In this document: piece after piece, positions 6,108-14,266 of the stretch
How the letters are laid out: each line of letters begins with the position of its first letter
Numbering within the stretch: the first letter of the stretch is position 1
Source: CAYSIX01 sp964431205
GTDB lineage: Bacteria; Planctomycetota; Phycisphaerae; Phycisphaerales; Phycisphaeraceae
NCBI GenBank assembly: GCA_964431205.1
Contig: CAYSIX010000097.1
Span: 1-14,266, forward strand
Reading direction: 5' to 3'
DNA length: 14,266 bases
The notes under the pieces: model-generated
Told to the model about the DNA's origin: nothing
Database searches by the model: none
What the model saw: the letters and a program-made list of their open reading frames with translations, nothing else
Translations under genes and position numbers: made by a program

Positions 6108-7424
6108 TCACTCGTCGCGTTGAGGTGGTTCGTGCGGGAACGTCTCGGGCAGAACGATCATGGTCGTGCTGAGCGTGTAGGACGGTTCGCCGTGGAACGT
6201 CACCTGGACGAAACAGGCGAGCCAGCCGTCGTCCGGGGCGAGTGGGTTGACCTCGACGCGACCGGCGCCGCTCAGCGGCGTCGCGCGCCACTGGACCCGG
6301 CGGAAGTCGCGATCGGGTGAGTGCGCCTGCCAGAGCGTCGCGGCCGCACCCGGCCCGTCCCACTGCACGACGAGCGAGCCCTCATCGCGGCGATGCCAGC
6401 GGATCTCGGGCAGCGGTTCGTCGCTCAGCGCGTCGCGGAAGAATCGCAGGAGCGTGGGCGCGATCTCGGGCGACAAGCCGTGGCCGGCGTTGGGCGCGTA
6501 GTGAAGCTGCGCCGGCTCGTGAAGCTGCGAGAAGTAGAGGTTCGCCGCGTCCACCGTCCAGTAAGGGTCGTTGGTCCCCAGGACGACGAGCTTGGGCATG
6601 CGCAGGGCGTCGCGGTAGCGGAAGGGGTCGACGATCGCGGCAAGCCGCCGACCCCGCGGCGTGTTCATTCGCTGGATCACGCCGCGCTGCTCGTACTCCC
6701 GGATCATTCGGCTGTAGGTGCCGTACGTCTCGAGCTGACGTCGCATCTGCGGGCCGACGTTGAGCATGTCGATCACCATCGGCGCGATCGCTCCGACGCG
6801 AGGGTCCGCCGCCGCGGTCAACCAGGTCGTCCACCCGCGCTTGGAAGCGCCGCTGACGACAAACCGGCTGATCGTCTGGTTCAGCCGCTGCTCGGCTACC
6901 GCCTGCACCGTGTCCATCGCGCGAACGGCACTCTTGACCATCGGCAGCAGCGCCGGCCAATCCGCCTCGCCCGACTCCAGGAACCGGGCGAACGTGTACG
7001 AGATCAGGTTGTCCTCCCGCAGCCCGTCGAACAGCGGCTGGTTGGGCACCTGCTGAAGCACCGCGACGATGCTGCCGCTCTGATGCGCCGCTTGTGCCAG
7101 GAGTCGCGCCTCGGTCGATTCGTGATCGGGCATCCCGTCGCCGTTGTCGCCGCCGACGACCATCAGCACCGCCTGATCCGGTCGGGTGATGCGCTCGGGC
7201 ACGAGCAGAGACAGCCAGTGCTTCCACTCGATGCCTCGCCACGTCTGCGAGGTCATGCGAACCAGATACGCCGTGGTGGGGCCGACCGGATGCGTGCCGA
7301 CCACACGGTAGGCGTAGCTCTCATCCGGCCGCCGGACGTACTGCTTCAGGTCAGCGCCCGCCGCCGTACTGAGCATCAGGGGGATGGCCGAGAGCAAGCC
7401 GATCGCAAATCCGATTCTGCACAT
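6108..7424 (-). CDS. PhoPQ-activated pathogenicity-related (PqaA-like) exported hydrolase
   Basis: The 438-residue protein matches the PhoPQ-related family of alpha/beta hydrolases, which are frequent in planctomycetes and of unsettled substrate. It opens with a signal peptide (MCRIGFAIGLLSAIPLMLS, cleavage near STAAGA), so it is exported. Family landmarks are LKQYVRRPDESYAY, WKHWLSLLVPE and VVGGDNGD. The predicted catalytic triad is Ser194 in VSGASKRGW, Asp286 in LGTNDPYW and His315 in NAGHGL. A C-terminal beta-rich domain (about 330-438) follows the hydrolase fold. I chose the ATG at 7424 because GGGAG lies 8 nt upstream and the signal peptide starts there; a start at 7460 would add 12 polar residues. 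It is downstream of pdxJ on the same strand with a 90-bp gap, so read-through is possible but no functional link is evident. Confidence 0.88.
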   Translation of the reverse strand: MCRIGFAIGLLSAIPLMLSTAAGADLKQYVRRPDESYAYRVVGTHPVGPTTAYLVRMTSQTWRGIEWKHWLSLLVPERITRPDQAVLMVVGGDNGDGMPDHESTEARLLAQAAHQSGSIVAVLQQVPNQPLFDGLREDNLISYTFARFLESGEADWPALLPMVKSAVRAMDTVQAVAEQRLNQTISRFVVSGASKRGWTTWLTAAADPRVGAIAPMVIDMLNVGPQMRRQLETYGTYSRMIREYEQRGVIQRMNTPRGRRLAAIVDPFRYRDALRMPKLVVLGTNDPYWTVDAANLYFSQLHEPAQLHYAPNAGHGLSPEIAPTLLRFFRDALSDEPLPEIRWHRRDEGSLVVQWDGPGAAATLWQAHSPDRDFRRVQWRATPLSGAGRVEVNPLAPDDGWLACFVQVTFHGEPSYTLSTTMIVLPETFPHEPPQRDE

Positions 7425-7514
7425 ATCTGATTCTCCCTTAGGTGGCCGAAGGTCTGGCAAAGGCGGCTCGGTCCACGGGCATGAGTGGCGGTGCCTTTGC
7501 CGAGAGCGCTGGTC

Positions 7515-8291
7515 TCATGCCTCGCCACGCTGCATCACGGCATGGTCGGCGTCGCCGACAATTCCAAGGTGAGCCCGCACGGTGTGCGTCATGCCGTGCT
7601 CCAGGGCGTCGGCGACGAGCGCATGACCGATCGACACCTCCAGGATGTCCGGGATCGTCAGGAAGTGAGCGAGGTTGTCGAGGTTCAGGTCGTGGCCGGC
7701 GTTGACGCCGAGGCCGAGGGCCTGGGCACGGCCGGCGGCGATCCGGTAGCGGTCGAACACGCGGGCGAGCTCGTCCCCGCCTCGGGCGTAGGCGAGCGCG
7801 TAGGCCTCGGTGTACAGCTCGATGCGATCGGCGCCGGTGTCGGGCACGAGCTCGATCCGGTCCGGCTCCGGGTCCATGAAGAGGCTGACGCGGCAGCCGA
7901 TGCCGTGCAGCTCCGCGACGATCGTCTTGAGCTGGCCGATGTGAGACGCGACGTCCCAGCCGTGATCGGAGGTGGCTTGACCGGGGTCGTCGGGCACCAG
8001 CGTGCACTGATCGGGTCGGGCCTGCGCGACGATCGGCAGGAAGTGCGGCAGCAGCGGGTTGCCCTCGATGTTGAACTCGCGGCCTTGGTACGCCGGCTCG
8101 CGCAGGACCGCGGCCAGTCGCCTCACGTCATCGGGGCGGATATGGCGGGCGTCCGGTCGGGGATGGACGGTGATCCCGTGGGCGCCGGCGTCGAGCGCGA
8201 GGCGCGACATCCGCTCGACGCTGGGCACGTCGCCCTTGCGGCTGTTGCGCAGCAGCGCGACCTTGTTCACGTTGACGCTGAGCTTGGTCAT
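7515..8291 (-). CDS. pdxJ: Pyridoxine 5'-phosphate synthase
   Basis: PdxJ condenses 1-deoxyxylulose 5-phosphate with 3-amino-2-oxopropyl phosphate to form pyridoxine 5'-phosphate, the ring-closing step of DXP-dependent vitamin B6 synthesis. It is a cytoplasmic TIM barrel. The 258-residue product carries the family's motifs in order: LSVNVNKVALLRNSR (residues 4-18), GITVHPRPDARHI, REFNIEGNP, CTLVPDDPG, DRIELYTEAYA, LGVNAGHDLNLDNL and EVSIGHALVADAL. The opening MTKLSVNVNK form resembles the Bacteroidetes/planctomycete branch rather than enterobacteria. The length is slightly above the roughly 240 residues of E. coli PdxJ. The ATG at 8291 has no good SD (the nearest purine run, GGGAAAA, is about 10-16 nt upstream), but the conserved N-terminal strand leaves no later option. 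No pdxA is visible here. Confidence 0.95.
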   Translation of the reverse strand: MTKLSVNVNKVALLRNSRKGDVPSVERMSRLALDAGAHGITVHPRPDARHIRPDDVRRLAAVLREPAYQGREFNIEGNPLLPHFLPIVAQARPDQCTLVPDDPGQATSDHGWDVASHIGQLKTIVAELHGIGCRVSLFMDPEPDRIELVPDTGADRIELYTEAYALAYARGGDELARVFDRYRIAAGRAQALGLGVNAGHDLNLDNLAHFLTIPDILEVSIGHALVADALEHGMTHTVRAHLGIVGDADHAVMQRGEA

Positions 8292-8370
8292 TAGCGGACA
8301 ACGTTTTCCCGACCAACATACCGCAGAACTGGTGTGACCGGGTCAGCGAACAGATCGTGGCTGGATCGCG

Positions 8371-8640
8371 TTACAAGGCGTTAAGCAAGCGCTCATACGC
8401 GTCGTGATGACCGATCCAGAACCAGAGCACACCCTGATCGTCCAGGATGCCGACCGCTCGATATGTTCGACTAACCCGCGCAGCGTCGATACGGTCATTG
8501 CCCGAAACCTTCTTGGACCGCAGGCTAGGATGGTTTGGATCCCGTTGGAAGAGCCGGAACGACTCTCTGGCTTGCCGCCGCACGTCCACAAGAAGGTGGG
8601 CGTACAGTCGCAAGAACTCGGTCGTCGCCTGTGAGTTCAC
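8371..8640 (-). CDS. RelE/ParE-like toxin of a type II toxin-antitoxin pair
   Basis: The 89-residue basic protein reads FLRLYAHLL, QARESFRLFQRDPNHPSLR, SKKVSGNDRIDAARVSRTYR, AVGILDDQGVLWFWIGHHD and AYERLLNAL. This is the order seen in RelE/ParE-superfamily toxins: an amphipathic helix pair, a xPxHPSL turn, then beta strands with a YRAxG strand and a WFWIGxHxxY C-terminus. Such toxins cleave mRNA on the ribosome or poison gyrase; the sequence does not settle which. The GTG start at 8640 overlaps the antitoxin stop (8637-8639) as GTGA, the coupling typical of such operons. The reading frame is intact and the C-terminal His/Tyr positions are present. It lies between acs and pdxJ on the same strand. 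The degraded state of its antitoxin is described separately. Confidence 0.75.
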   Translation of the reverse strand: MNSQATTEFLRLYAHLLVDVRRQARESFRLFQRDPNHPSLRSKKVSGNDRIDAARVSRTYRAVGILDDQGVLWFWIGHHDAYERLLNAL

Positions 8641-8772
8641 AACTGATCCGGTTCCAGCGGGGTGGCGAGACCCTCAGCAGCATCCTTGCGGGCGGCGGCC
8701 GCGAGTCTGGTCAATAGTGCTTCCGACCGCGGATCATCCAATAGAGATCGCCTCGCGCAGCGCCTTCGTCAT
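8637..8772 (-). pseudogene. Degraded or truncated antitoxin gene upstream of the toxin
   Basis: An ATG at 8772, with GAAGGGA just upstream, starts MTKALREAISIG and then stops at a TGA. Near that stop another frame opens and reads DDPRSEALLTRLAAAARKD then AAEGLATPLEPDQL, ending at the TGA (8637-8639) that overlaps the toxin's GTG. The two parts look like the head and the C-terminal toxin-binding tail of antitoxins that usually run to 70-80 residues. The tail ending PLxPDxL is typical of partners of this toxin type. The simplest reading is an internal loss of some 25-35 codons plus a one-base frame change. Alternatively, a TTG at 8741 with GAGG 9 nt upstream could make a 34-residue tail-only antitoxin. 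Confidence 0.55.
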
Positions 8773-8866
8773 GATCTTCCCTTCAAGCAAGCCATTCCCG
8801 ATTTTTTTGGCGTGAACAACCGAAGCCCCGATGCCGCCACATCGCCAAACCATCGCCTCCATCAAG

Positions 8867-10855
<1,989 letters not shown>

Positions 10856-10863
10856 GGTCATCA

Positions 10864-10868
10864 CTCCT
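10864..10868 (-). promoter_or_regulatory. Shine-Dalgarno AGGAG deciding the acs start
   Basis: AGGAG on the minus strand lies 8 nt before ATG 10855 but only 2 nt before ATG 10861. The second ATG is therefore the likely initiator. Confidence 0.6.
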
Positions 10869-10941
10869 GACTCTGACACGTGAACACCGAGATGCGGGCC
10901 GTACGGCGACCGCCCATCTGCCTCAGTTGCGAACCTCAAAC

Positions 10942-10970
10942 AGCTTAGACGCCGCCCCCCTGACCAGCAA
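10942..10970 (-). promoter_or_regulatory. Candidate sigma70-type promoter for acs
   Basis: Minus strand TTGCTG, 17-nt spacer, TAAGCT, about 87 nt before the acs start. The spacing is ideal and the hexamers match only in part. It lies in the 237-bp divergent gap between acs and the NlpC/P60-like gene, in which no other element was recognised. Confidence 0.3.
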
Positions 10971-11092
10971 GGCTTCTGCCCGTGCGCCCGCCGCTCCTGA
11001 ACCCTGGGCCGCCCCGATAACCGCTGCGGACACAGCCGAATCGCTGCCCGGGATTTTCGCTTGAACGTACGCCCTTGACCGATAGCCCCGTC

Positions 11093-12346
11093 ATGTTTAC
11101 GAGGCACCACCCCGCGGACTGGCCGCCGGCGATCAACGCACGGGTGGTCGCGATCGCCTTCGCGCTGGCGGCCGTGACCGTGCTGATCGCCTGGCCGTGG
11201 CTGGGACCGCTGGTCGCCGAGGCCGACGCGCCCCCCTCCAAGCCCTCCACCTGGACGCCTCGACCGGGCCCGTGGGGCGAGCTGACCTGCACGCGCATCG
11301 TCATCGCCCCGCCGCCGCACGCGCTCGACCCCACCCCCATGCTCGATCCCTCACGACGGTGGATCTTCGAAGACACCACCCTCGAGGAACTCGCCCGCTT
11401 CTTCGCCGAGCTGAACCTTTCGACCCAGACCACCGACACGCTGTTCGAGTCGGTCGAAGCCGTGCCCGCCGTGTCCGGGTACGCCATCCGGCCCGACCGG
11501 AACGTCATCGCCGCGCTGACGCCCGACCAGCGGCGGACGCTCTACAACCGCCTGGGCCGGTCGATTCTCAACCTGGACCAGATCAACGCGTTCCGATTCT
11601 GCGCGCCGTCGCCGGACGAGTGGTTCGGCGCCGCGAACCTGCCGACCCCGACGGTCGAGCGACTGCGGCGGCTGGTGTACCGCAATGGAAGCGTGCTGTT
11701 TCTGGCCGATCTGGACCTGGCCATGGCCGGCGTGGAGGCCGGGCAGAGCCAGCGCCTGATGCGCACCCTCTCACGGGAGGCGACGTTCATCGTCACGCTT
11801 CGTGTGCCGTCGCCGGCGGCGGTGCCGCAGCTCGTGTCGTACTGGGGCGGTTCGGATCGCCAGCCGGCGGTGAGGCCGCTGATCGAGTCGCTCGCCGAGC
11901 AGCCCGGCGGCGGGACGATCGACGTGATCCATCTGCTGCCGCCGGTGCCCCGCCGGCTGCTGTACACCTATCCCGGCGTCGTCTCGGACGCCCCGATCCC
12001 CGGCCACTCCCGCGACTGCCACTGGACGTCGTTGAACTTCTTCGAGCCCTACGCCGACGACCGTTACATGGACGCCGAGCAGGTGACACGCTCGCTCGAA
12101 CAGGACTACGTCCCTGTAACAGACGATCCACGCTTCGGCGATCTGGTCACTTTCCGCTCGCGCGGCGTGATCTTCCACTCGGCCACCTACATCGCCGACA
12201 ACATCGTATTCGGACGCTGCGGCACCCGGCCCTCCCGGCCATGGATGTTCATGACCGTTCGTCAATCGCTCGACTTCTACCCGCACCACGACGAGCCGAC
12301 GATCTCGTTCCTGCGTCGGCGCGCGGCAACACCGCCCAACCAGTGA
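11093..12346 (+). CDS. Membrane-anchored protein with NlpC/P60-like cysteine-hydrolase C-terminus
   Basis: The 417-residue protein has an N-terminal membrane anchor (about residues 14-41, INARVVAIAFALAAVTVLIA and following). A domain of about 250 residues that I cannot name comes next (LYNRLGRSILNLDQINAFRF, LVYRNGSVLFLADLDLAM). The C-terminal module looks NlpC/P60- or papain-like. Cys309 sits in SRDCHWTSLNFFEPY, GDLVTF precedes a strand, and His362 sits in IFHSATYIADNIVFGR. The spacing of GDLV to His-Ser-Ala-x-Tyr-Ile follows NlpC/P60 enzymes, which usually cut peptidoglycan peptides or amides, but DCHW replaces the usual DCSG. With the anchor, the hydrolase domain would face the periplasm. 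The start is uncertain: ATG 11093 and TTG 11075 both lack an SD. It is divergent from acs and has no operon partner. The fold assignment is by motif only. Confidence 0.65.
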   Translation: MFTRHHPADWPPAINARVVAIAFALAAVTVLIAWPWLGPLVAEADAPPSKPSTWTPRPGPWGELTCTRIVIAPPPHALDPTPMLDPSRRWIFEDTTLEELARFFAELNLSTQTTDTLFESVEAVPAVSGYAIRPDRNVIAALTPDQRRTLYNRLGRSILNLDQINAFRFCAPSPDEWFGAANLPTPTVERLRRLVYRNGSVLFLADLDLAMAGVEAGQSQRLMRTLSREATFIVTLRVPSPAAVPQLVSYWGGSDRQPAVRPLIESLAEQPGGGTIDVIHLLPPVPRRLLYTYPGVVSDAPIPGHSRDCHWTSLNFFEPYADDRYMDAEQVTRSLEQDYVPVTDDPRFGDLVTFRSRGVIFHSATYIADNIVFGRCGTRPSRPWMFMTVRQSLDFYPHHDEPTISFLRRRAATPPNQ

Positions 12347-12659
12347 ACCCGGCCGACCGGATGCTGGAGCGCCGGACACTATCGGGCTCACCGGACGGTC
12401 GGAGTGTCGACACGACGCCACGGCGCGGGCGGCCCAGCGGCTTGGCGGCCCGAAGGCCTCCGTAATAACCCCAAATTTGTGGCACGCACCTCAACCGGTC
12501 GGCAAAACACGCCGAAGCCAGAATCGTCGATGGCAAGGCGCTCTGTTCGGCAAGCCCCGGTGGGCTTGTGCCGCGCGGCTTGACCCGTCCCGATTTCGGA
12601 CCCCAGCGCGACGAATGGGTCGCCTGAACAGACAAATCTACTCAACTGGAGGCGCCGTC
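12347..12659 (+). other. Intergenic leader (313 bp) before the chemoreceptor, with three hairpins
   Basis: No gene was seen here. On the plus strand three successive hairpins can form: 12499-12515 (5-bp TCGGC/GCCGA, 7-nt loop), 12517-12534 (GCCA/TGGC) and 12548-12573 (about 10 bp with a small bulge, CGGT loop, AAGCCC/GGGCTT core). The last ends 86 nt before the start codon. None has a U tract, so they are not terminators. A short AT-richer patch at 12461-12480 is a possible promoter region. The SD GGAGG is at 12648-12652. It does not match the c-di-GMP-I riboswitch core that precedes some chemoreceptor genes. Confidence 0.4.
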
Positions 12660-14266
12660 ATGGGTTGGCTCACTCGCTCGGTTAAAGGCAAGCTCTTCTT
12701 CGTGGTCGGATTGCTGTCGGTGGTGGCGATAGGGATCGCCTACGTCGGGCTCAATCGCCTCGCGGACATCAACGCACAACTGAACACCATCGTCGATGAG
12801 ACGAGCACCAAGCAGATGCTCGCCGCGCGAACCCAGCGAGCGCTGCTGGCGATGCACCGCGCCGAGAAGAACCTGATCCTGGCCGAGAGCGATAAGGAGG
12901 TGAAGGAGTACGAGCAGGCGATCGACGACGCCCGCAAGGAGGTGGACGATCGGATCGCGCAGTTGCACGACCTGGCCAACGACGAGAACAAGAAGCTGAT
13001 CGCCGACTTCCGCGTCGCGTTTGATCAGTTCCTGGACGTCAACCAGCAGGTGCGCGAGAACCGCAAGAAGAACACGAACCGTCAGGCCTACGTGCTGGCG
13101 ACGGGCCAGGGCCAGGAGCTGGCCGAGCAGATCGAGGAGTTGCTCAGGCAGCTCGCCGAGCGCAACGACGCGGAGGTCTCGAAGGTGCTCGCCGAGGCTC
13201 GCCAGGCCACGGAGGACGCGGAGATCCGTCGCAAGCTCGAGGTCGCCGACCAGGCGGCGACGCGTGCCCTGCTCGGCGCACGTGTGCGCGCGGAAATGAA
13301 CGAGCTAGGACGGGTCGAAAAAGCCTTCATCTTAACGCGCACGCGAGAATCCATGGAGAAGTACGCCAAACGAATGACTGAGTTGACCAAGCACATTCAG
13401 TCGCTCGTCAAGCAGATCGAGGCGACGGCGACCGACGAGAACCGCGCGCTGATCGCCAAGTTCGCGGCGCTCAAGGACGAGTGGCTGGTCAACAACGCCA
13501 AGGTGCAGGAGCTGTCGATGGAGAACTCCAACTCGGTCGCGCACACCCTGTCGGCGGTCGACGGTCGCGAGCTGGTGCGTGAGGCGGAGGACCGGCTGCG
13601 CAAGCTCGCGGAGCTGGCCGACCAGGCGATGGTGGACGCGGCTGAGGAGAGCCATACCACGTATGCGTTCGCCCGATGGCTGATCATCATCGCGCTGGTG
13701 GTCGGCGTGGCGTCGGGGTTCCTGATCTCCTACTTCATCGTGACGCAGATCGTGCGGGCGCTGCACCGGCTGATGACCCGGGCCAAGCAGATCGCCGAGG
13801 GCGACCTGACCGGGGAGGACCTGCCGGTGACCAGCCAGGACGAGCTGGGCGAGCTGACCGAGTCGGTCAACCAGATGTCCAAGTCGCTGCGCGATATGGT
13901 CGGCGAAGTGACGCTGACTGCCAACGAGGTGGCGGCGGCGTCGACCGAGATCTCGGCGTCCAGCGAGGAGCTGTCCTCGGGCATGAAGGAGCAGACGCAG
14001 CAGGTCAGCCAGGTCGCCTCGGCGATCGAGCAGCTCTCGGCGTCGGTGGTCGAGGTGGCGCGCAAGTCCTCGGAGGCGGCCAACAACGCCAACGAGTCCG
14101 GCCGCATCGCCGAGGACGGCGGGTCGGTGGTCCAGCAGACGGTCCAGGGCATGCAGAGCATCGACGAGGCGGTGACCGCGTCGGCGGCGAGCGTGCAGGA
14201 GCTGGGCAAGCGCGGCGAGCAGATCGGTCAGATCATCGAGGTGATCAACGACATCGCCGACCAGAC
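12660..14266 (+). CDS. Methyl-accepting chemotaxis protein (3' end outside window)
   Basis: This is a membrane chemoreceptor that would signal through CheA/CheW. The frame is open for 535 codons to the window edge with no stop. TM1 is about residues 11-31 (KLFFVVGLLSVVAIGIAYVG). A large, highly charged helical periplasmic region follows (32-338), then TM2 (339-362), a HAMP domain (about 363-416, with QIAEGDLTGEDLPV and DELGELTESVNQM) and the start of the coiled-coil signalling domain (ASTEISASSEELSSGMKEQT, QQVSQVASAIEQLSASV). The conserved tip that contacts CheA lies beyond the window. The sensor is an internal duplication: residues 53-168 align to 204-319 at a constant offset of 151, suggesting two four-helix-bundle modules. 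The ATG at 12660 has GGAGG 7 nt upstream. The ligand is unknown. No che genes are adjacent in the window. Confidence 0.93.
   Translation, partial: MGWLTRSVKGKLFFVVGLLSVVAIGIAYVGLNRLADINAQLNTIVDETSTKQMLAARTQRALLAMHRAEKNLILAESDKEVKEYEQAIDDARKEVDDRIAQLHDLANDENKKLIADFRVAFDQFLDVNQQVRENRKKNTNRQAYVLATGQGQELAEQIEELLRQLAERNDAEVSKVLAEARQATEDAEIRRKLEVADQAATRALLGARVRAEMNELGRVEKAFILTRTRESMEKYAKRMTELTKHIQSLVKQIEATATDENRALIAKFAALKDEWLVNNAKVQELSMENSNSVAHTLSAVDGRELVREAEDRLRKLAELADQAMVDAAEESHTTYAFARWLIIIALVVGVASGFLISYFIVTQIVRALHRLMTRAKQIAEGDLTGEDLPVTSQDELGELTESVNQMSKSLRDMVGEVTLTANEVAAASTEISASSEELSSGMKEQTQQVSQVASAIEQLSASVVEVARKSSEAANNANESGRIAEDGGSVVQQTVQGMQSIDEAVTASAASVQELGKRGEQIGQIIEVINDIADQ

Noticed and set aside
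6321..7430. A 369-codon plus-strand frame opposite the PqaA-like gene
   Set aside because: Shadow frame. The minus-strand protein has a signal peptide, catalytic triad and SD.
10862..11320. An N-terminal extension of acs by about 150 codons
   Set aside because: It would run across the divergent promoter region and into the oppositely oriented NlpC/P60-like gene, and Acs length is already complete from 10855.
12480..12496. Sigma54-like element upstream of the chemoreceptor (TGGCACG)
   Set aside because: The -24 half matches, but the -12 GC element is absent at the required spacing (TCAA instead of TTGC).
12481..12573. c-di-GMP-I (GEMM) riboswitch
   Set aside because: Some short words resemble the consensus, but the P2 stem with its tetraloop and the ordered core are missing.

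Overview
This is a GC-rich (about two-thirds G+C by eye) bacterial chromosomal segment with dense, mixed-strand gene order. The content points to a planctomycete, most likely of the Phycisphaerae type. The evidence is a PhoPQ-activated-pathogenicity-related (PqaA-like) exported hydrolase, a Gfo/Idh/MocA-fold protein, a YdjY-like exported protein, a small lipoprotein and a Bacteroidetes/planctomycete-style PdxJ. This assignment is inference from gene families and style; there is no rRNA in the window. No phage, IS element, CRISPR array or tRNA was seen. Most genes have a clear Shine-Dalgarno (SD) sequence 7-9 nt before the start, which helps fix starts.

Layout: (1) 1-741 (+), the C-terminal quarter of carB, truncated by the window edge. 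(2) 745-2580 (-), a PilZ-domain protein, a small lipoprotein and a YdjY-like exported protein. The last of these appears to start at an ATT codon behind a perfect SD, downstream of a strong factor-independent terminator. (3) 2936-4386 (+), a two-gene unit: a Gfo/Idh/MocA-fold protein that has lost its usual catalytic signatures, coupled through a 4-nt overlap to a helical protein of unknown function. (4) 4565-6040 (+), an aldehyde dehydrogenase with an unusual cofactor-loop sequence. (5) 6108-10855 (-), a run of genes in transcription order: acs, a degraded antitoxin plus RelE/ParE-like toxin, pdxJ and a PqaA-like hydrolase. (6) 11093-12346 (+), a membrane-anchored protein with an NlpC/P60-like cysteine-hydrolase C-terminus. 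(7) 12660-14266 (+), the first 535 codons of a methyl-accepting chemotaxis protein whose sensor region is an internal tandem duplication with an exact 151-residue offset.

Functionally this is mainly housekeeping and central metabolism: pyrimidine/arginine precursor synthesis, acetate activation, aldehyde oxidation and vitamin B6 synthesis. Sensing and envelope proteins are mixed in. I see no obvious defence or mobile system. The most unusual points are the ATT start with its terminator-containing leader, the catalytically altered oxidoreductase-fold protein with its coupled partner, the toxin whose antitoxin gene looks frameshifted and internally deleted, and the duplicated chemoreceptor sensor.
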